This document shows positions 60,201 to 64,000 of a DNA stretch of 64,000 bases, one piece after another. The notes under the pieces are model-generated. The model saw nothing but the letters and a program-made list of their open reading frames with translations. It did not search any database and was not told the DNA's origin. Location: positions 210,460-274,459 of the forward strand of contig QLIY01000052.1 of assembly GCA_003260075.1 (NCBI GenBank), written 5' to 3'. The DNA comes from Phallusia mammillata (lineage: Eukaryota; Chordata; Ascidiacea; Phlebobranchia; Ascidiidae). A program made the translations under genes and the position numbers. Each line of letters begins with the position of its first letter. The first letter of the stretch is position 1.

Positions 60201-62715
60201 GGCTATTTCTTATTTGCAGGCATTTGGATTTTTGTCACTGGTTATGTTGATTTTACTTGGATTTTTCTACTTGCTTGTGAAAGCTCATAGATCAGAAGCC
60301 GCATTCAAACAAACAACTGGAAATCGTACTTCATTGATATTTGGTCACATATTTATTATGAAAACCAAGTTCTGGTCTTTACACAGTCACGTGGCGGTGT
60401 GGGTCACCATAGCAACCATTGTAATCTACTTTCCTTTGACAGTAGGTTGCAGTTATATATTCATTAGTTTTGTTGTACGCACTTATTTCTTATCATGGGT
60501 TGAACTGATGTAAACTGGCGAACTTTCTGGTAATAGAGTTATTTAAAGACCTAACTACCAATGTAAAGCTCTACAGTGGTTCTCCGCTCGTTTCAGGCCA
60601 TGGACCACAGGTTCAATTAAATTAATATCTTGGACCAGTTTTGTTAAGTAACGATAAAGAAAACATCCACAACAAGCATATTGGTTTGAAATATATTTCT
60701 TTGTTACAGAATTTAAGAAGTGATATCTAATAACTGACACCTAACAATAAATGGCCAACAACTTGAATAAGCCTTGTGGATATTCAATAACTGTTATGAG
60801 TCTCTAAGTCACTTGTAACCAGTGATTGGATTCACCCGGTTCGCACCGGTTCCATAGAACCGCTTTATGAAATTTTATGAGATCAACGAACCGGTTGATT
60901 ACTGGTTACTGTCAATGGACTTTTTGTAACAGAACCGGCTGAAAATTATCCCTTTTGTAACAGAACCGGCTGAAAAATATCACTTTTGTGACAGAACCGG
61001 CTGACAAAAAAATTAAATCCTACCACTGCTTATAACGTACCTAATTTTTTCAGGCGGGAACAATTTTGAGATTTACTGTCATTTTTCCCCATGAAGACCT
61101 GCTGTGGTTTGACATCATCATATACGTTTGCATGTTGCTAGTACCGTGTGTAAACCCACTCGTCCATCTCTCGCAGTTTAAAGCTTACCGCCAGGTGTCA
61201 GCAAAGTTTTTTACTTGTTGCAAACAACCGGTCAAGAAAAATAGGTGAGTCCTTGTGTTGATTAATCCCTTGGTAAAAGAACTCATAGGTTTGCACTACG
61301 ACAATCACCAAGCCGAAAGTAGCTGCGCAACGTTAAAACGTGGTGAAATTGTGGATAGCACAATTGGTGGATCATGACCAAACGCGCTGCAGCCATCTAT
61401 CCACCAATTGTGCCCTCAACATTGTCGCACTTTTTAACGTCTTAACGTTGCGCAGCTATTTCCGGCTTGGTAAATGTTTTAGTCAAATTGTGCTGCTACG
61501 ATTTACTTTACCCGGCGAAATAAACTCAGCTACACCATATTATGAAGCGTTATGTGGAGGGATATAACCAGAGAGTAAGTTTGGCGCAGTGTGAGTATAA
61601 CATGACTGGGCGGGGAACCTTTTTGGAAACAGTCGAGGGACCTTACAACCTAACGACCTGTGATATTCAGTTTATACTGTTTTAATAAATGTAAAAGCAA
61701 AATATAATAAATATAACGGACAAAAAAGTCAAAGCAACTCATAACGAACATGTGTTGTAGGGTTTCACCACTGACCATTGAAATGGGTAGCATTGATAGC
61801 GATGAATTTCCTTCTGGGTATGATACCGATACTTGGAATAACACTGGGCGGAGCTTTATAGTGGAAAGATATAGAGGATTTCCTAAACCTGTGAGACAGG
61901 GGCCAGTTATGGAACGAAGACAATTTCGAGCTAAGAACTTGCCTGATGAAAACGACAGCGTTTACCAGGAAACTTTGGAGAGAAATTATCGTCGCCCAGG
62001 GTTTAAACCCAACAGGGAATATTACAATCAATGGCAAGACACTGATAACCCTAAATTGTACAACCAATACACCACACAAAATCCAAGGCCAAATCACTAC
62101 GATCCGTATGACTCGTACGGGCAAAGGCAACCCCAAGAGCCACGTTACGAGCAAAAGAGAAACAGAAACACAATCAGTCGCGGTTTGTCTCAGTTTTACG
62201 CCGACGGATCTTTTCCCAAAATGATGCAGCGTTATTGGAGAAACATATCTTCTTCAAGGAGGAGTAAGCGCCGTGATAGACTAACATCAACAAAAGACGT
62301 TCCGGGACCAGCAGTTTCACAAAAGCAAACCAGGCGCAACGTAACTTTTGGACGAACGCCAGTTCAATCTCCACTCGTTCGAAACCCTAGTTTTCCTCGC
62401 CCGGGGGCAGTAAAGAGGCGTATCCAAAAGTTGATGATGCAAAACAACTCAGGATCGCCTTTTCGTGGCCGCCGCGCCGCTCCAGATCCAATGGCCGCCA
62501 ACCAATTGGCCGACCCTCGTTACGACCGTATGATGTACAGTGGAAGACGTGACCACTTGTACCCGCCAACAGTGTCGCGTCCCACCGGTGATAAGCTGAG
62601 CGATGAGAGTCAGACTTCGTTAAGAGGGGAACGCTCCAATAACTGGGACGTCTTCGAGGATGATCCGATGTCTAGTGGACGATATGGATACCCATCTCGC
62701 CGCTACCACGATTAA
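57258..62715 (+). CDS. Divergent seven-helix GPCR-like protein with long C-terminal tail
   Basis: Eight exons join in phase to 708 aa: 57258-57383, 58099-58254, 58569-58706, 58996-59153, 59704-59884, 60220-60441, 61054-61244, 61761-62715. A 42-residue extracellular N-terminus with the sequon NQT is followed by seven hydrophobic segments, about 45-66, 78-100, 152-177, 196-218, 252-274, 303-325 and 340-362. The last contains VPCVNPLVHLS, an NPxxY variant with His for Tyr. The DRY site after TM3 reads ICWKMY, so the usual activation motif is missing. The last exon alone encodes about 318 tail residues rich in Arg, Asn, Pro and Tyr, including an acidic Asp/Ser/Tyr start and strongly basic clusters (SSSRRSKRRDR). 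No family could be named. Exon 1 is partly duplicated at 57523-57622 with two amino-acid differences. Confidence 0.83.
57283..57742. repeat. Near-identical direct duplication around a C run (57513-57522)
   Basis: Bases from 57283 recur from 57523. The copy includes most of GPCR exon 1 and its donor. It changes THQQG to TRQQG and NNYKS to NTYKS and lacks a few intron bases, which is allele-like divergence. Confidence 0.92.
59171..59471. repeat. Near-identical direct duplication around a C run (59321-59330)
   Basis: Bases 59171-59319 recur from 59331 with small indels. Intronic. Confidence 0.9.
60820..61028. mobile_element. hAT-type MITE with internal CCGGTTC repeats
   Basis: Ends CAGTGATTGGATTCA and TTAAATCCTACCACTG are imperfect inverted repeats. 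Flanks CTTGTAAC (60812-60819) and CTTATAAC (61029-61036) are an 8-bp duplication with one mismatch. Inside, three tandem units contain GTAACAGAACCGGCTGA or variants, each about 33 bp. It ends 25 bp before GPCR exon 7. Confidence 0.85.
61307..61471. mobile_element. Fold-back element, nearly palindromic
   Basis: ACCAAGCCGAAAGTAGCTGC pairs with the reverse complement of GCAGCTATTTCCGGCTTGGT at the far end, and the inner arms continue (GCAACGTTAA / TTAACGTTGC; CACAATTGGTGGA / TCCACCAATTGTG). The 165-bp unit could form a long hairpin. It lies in the last GPCR intron. Confidence 0.8.
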
Positions 62716-64000
62716 ACGCGTTTATGTGGTCTGCATGTCCATGTTTTAAGCTGTGGTTTAACATCAACAACCTAAGTGTATTCAAACACATCAAAATGTG
62801 CTTGTGTTGGCACGAATGAAAATGTTTTGTAATGTATAGTTAGCAATGGTGCGTAGAACGTATGTTAACGCCACAAAGTCCACACATGTCCAGAAAGTGA
62901 CTTTGGATCAATACGGCATCAAAAATGTTTTTTCTGTCTTGAAATACCGCAGCACGTAACATAAGAAGTCATTTACCTGTCATGTTGGACAAGCACAAAT
63001 TACTGTCTACAAAAAAGCCACACGACATTTGAGGATTGGTCTTTTTAAAGGTGAATTGAGGCACTTATCATTGGTCTGTCCGTCGCCTGTCTTTTAGTGA
63101 AGTTTCTTGACCGCATTCCACACATACGGTTTTCAAGAGGTTGTTTTGTTGGGTAGCGTGTAAGCCATCGTTGTCATTCCTTTTAATTGCAGTTTATGTT
63201 TTGAACTTTTAAGTGGATGGCTTCTCTTTTCTGTAGCAGCACTCGCACTACTTGAAGCATTGACAAAGTGATTCCGTGCTCTCGACAAGTGTGGCCCTTT
63301 CATATTTCTACATTTGGTTACATGATTGATAAAGTCTGAATTTTCTCATGGGCAATCGTAATTTATTATTTCATTCTTGTTTTTGTCTTTCTCCTATGAC
63401 CTTATACTTTATGAGGATGTTGCCTACTTGCTTTTTATGCATGCAGAATGTGAAGCTTCGCTAACTTGCTTATTGAGGTTAAAAACTACTTTTTCACAAG
63501 GGTTTAAAATTACAAGGGCAGCCATTGTATTTCCACAGCGAAGCAAATTGACACATAAAAAGGCGGAAAAAGTTGGCGATACATATGCTGAAAGGGGTGT
63601 AAAAATAAAAAAAGGAGCAAAAATATATGGCAATAGGCGAAATAACTTTGCGCCAAACAGCATTATCTAAGTAGCCATCATATGCCCATTGTGTCCCGTT
63701 GGCCAAAAAATGTGCAAGATTTGGAAATGATAAAAACATGAAGATTGGAATGACAATTGGTAACTGTTTTTATGCTCCACTAGCCATTTTTTTGCTTTTT
63801 GCTACAAAAGTACAAAGCATTTGGCCTCTAAAGCTTTTCTCACAATAATTTATATCACGTGCGGTTTGCGGCAAGCGTTTGTAGCGCCCCGCACTACATA
63901 ATTTATTAGTGACAGTGCGGTGACCTTTAGCCCCTTGCGACAGGAAATGATGACTAATAAAAGTGATAAATACGGTAGGCAACCTTGACGTGATATTTCT
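62716..64000. other. 3' flank of the GPCR gene, nothing else recognised
   Basis: This is 3' UTR and intergenic sequence. Frames at 63377-63670, 63424-63663, 63494-63739 and 63770-63982 overlap each other on opposite strands and have no motif. Confidence 0.5.

Noticed and set aside
61765-62154. 129-aa minus-strand open frame
   Set aside because: It is antisense to the long GPCR tail exon, a shadow of its composition with no motif or splice context.
1-64000. CRISPR arrays, tRNA or rRNA genes, bacterial operons
   Set aside because: None was recognised by eye; no regularly spaced identical repeats with unique spacers and no cloverleaf or rRNA core sequence was seen. A covariance-model scan would be needed to exclude small RNAs.

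Overview
The window looks like nuclear DNA of a solitary ascidian (sea squirt), probably Ciona or a close relative. This is an inference from content: AT-rich sequence, compact multi-exon genes with short GT-AG introns, chordate-type genes (FAM126/hyccin, IL-17 receptor-like, LRSAM1-like), integrin alpha chains with an inserted I domain, and many short non-autonomous hAT elements. No prokaryotic operon, CRISPR array, rRNA or tRNA was recognised. Gene models were built by joining exons at visible splice sites and checking that phases add up; no transcript data were available.

Layout. 1-2760 (+): last exons of an LRSAM1-like RING E3 ligase. 7156-11677 (+): a single-pass membrane protein whose first four coding exons match in phase the start of the next gene. 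12558-16099 (+): an IL-17 receptor-like protein with a transmembrane segment and SEFIR domain. 16733-21331 (-): FAM126/hyccin, tail-to-tail with the IL-17R gene and head-to-head with the next. 23344-30515 (+): an EGF-like, seven-helix, RING-CH protein. 32225-35163 (-) and 35749-40274 (-): two tandem I-domain integrin-alpha-like genes that appear to stop after the I domain. 40345-47829: gene-poor and repeat-rich. 47830-52532 (-): a class A GPCR of 314 aa. 54032-56194 (+): an unrecognised single-pass membrane protein with a tyrosine-containing tail. 57258-62715 (+): a divergent GPCR with a tail of about 320 aa. 62716-64000: nothing recognised.

How the genes fit together. LRSAM1, IL-17R, I-domain integrin and orphan receptor families all have links to innate immunity or cell-surface signalling elsewhere, but they are separate genes on both strands. 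FAM126 is a housekeeping subunit of the plasma-membrane PI4-kinase complex. Adjacency alone does not show a joint system.

Assembly quality. At least 19 places show a block, a run of G (before about 48.2 kb) or C (after about 50.7 kb), and then a slightly diverged copy of the block. Three single-N joints show exact short duplications. These look like overlapping allelic contig ends joined without merging. They duplicate parts of real exons and should not be read as biology without long-read confirmation. Four longer homopolymer runs may hide missing sequence, including the start of the second integrin-like gene.
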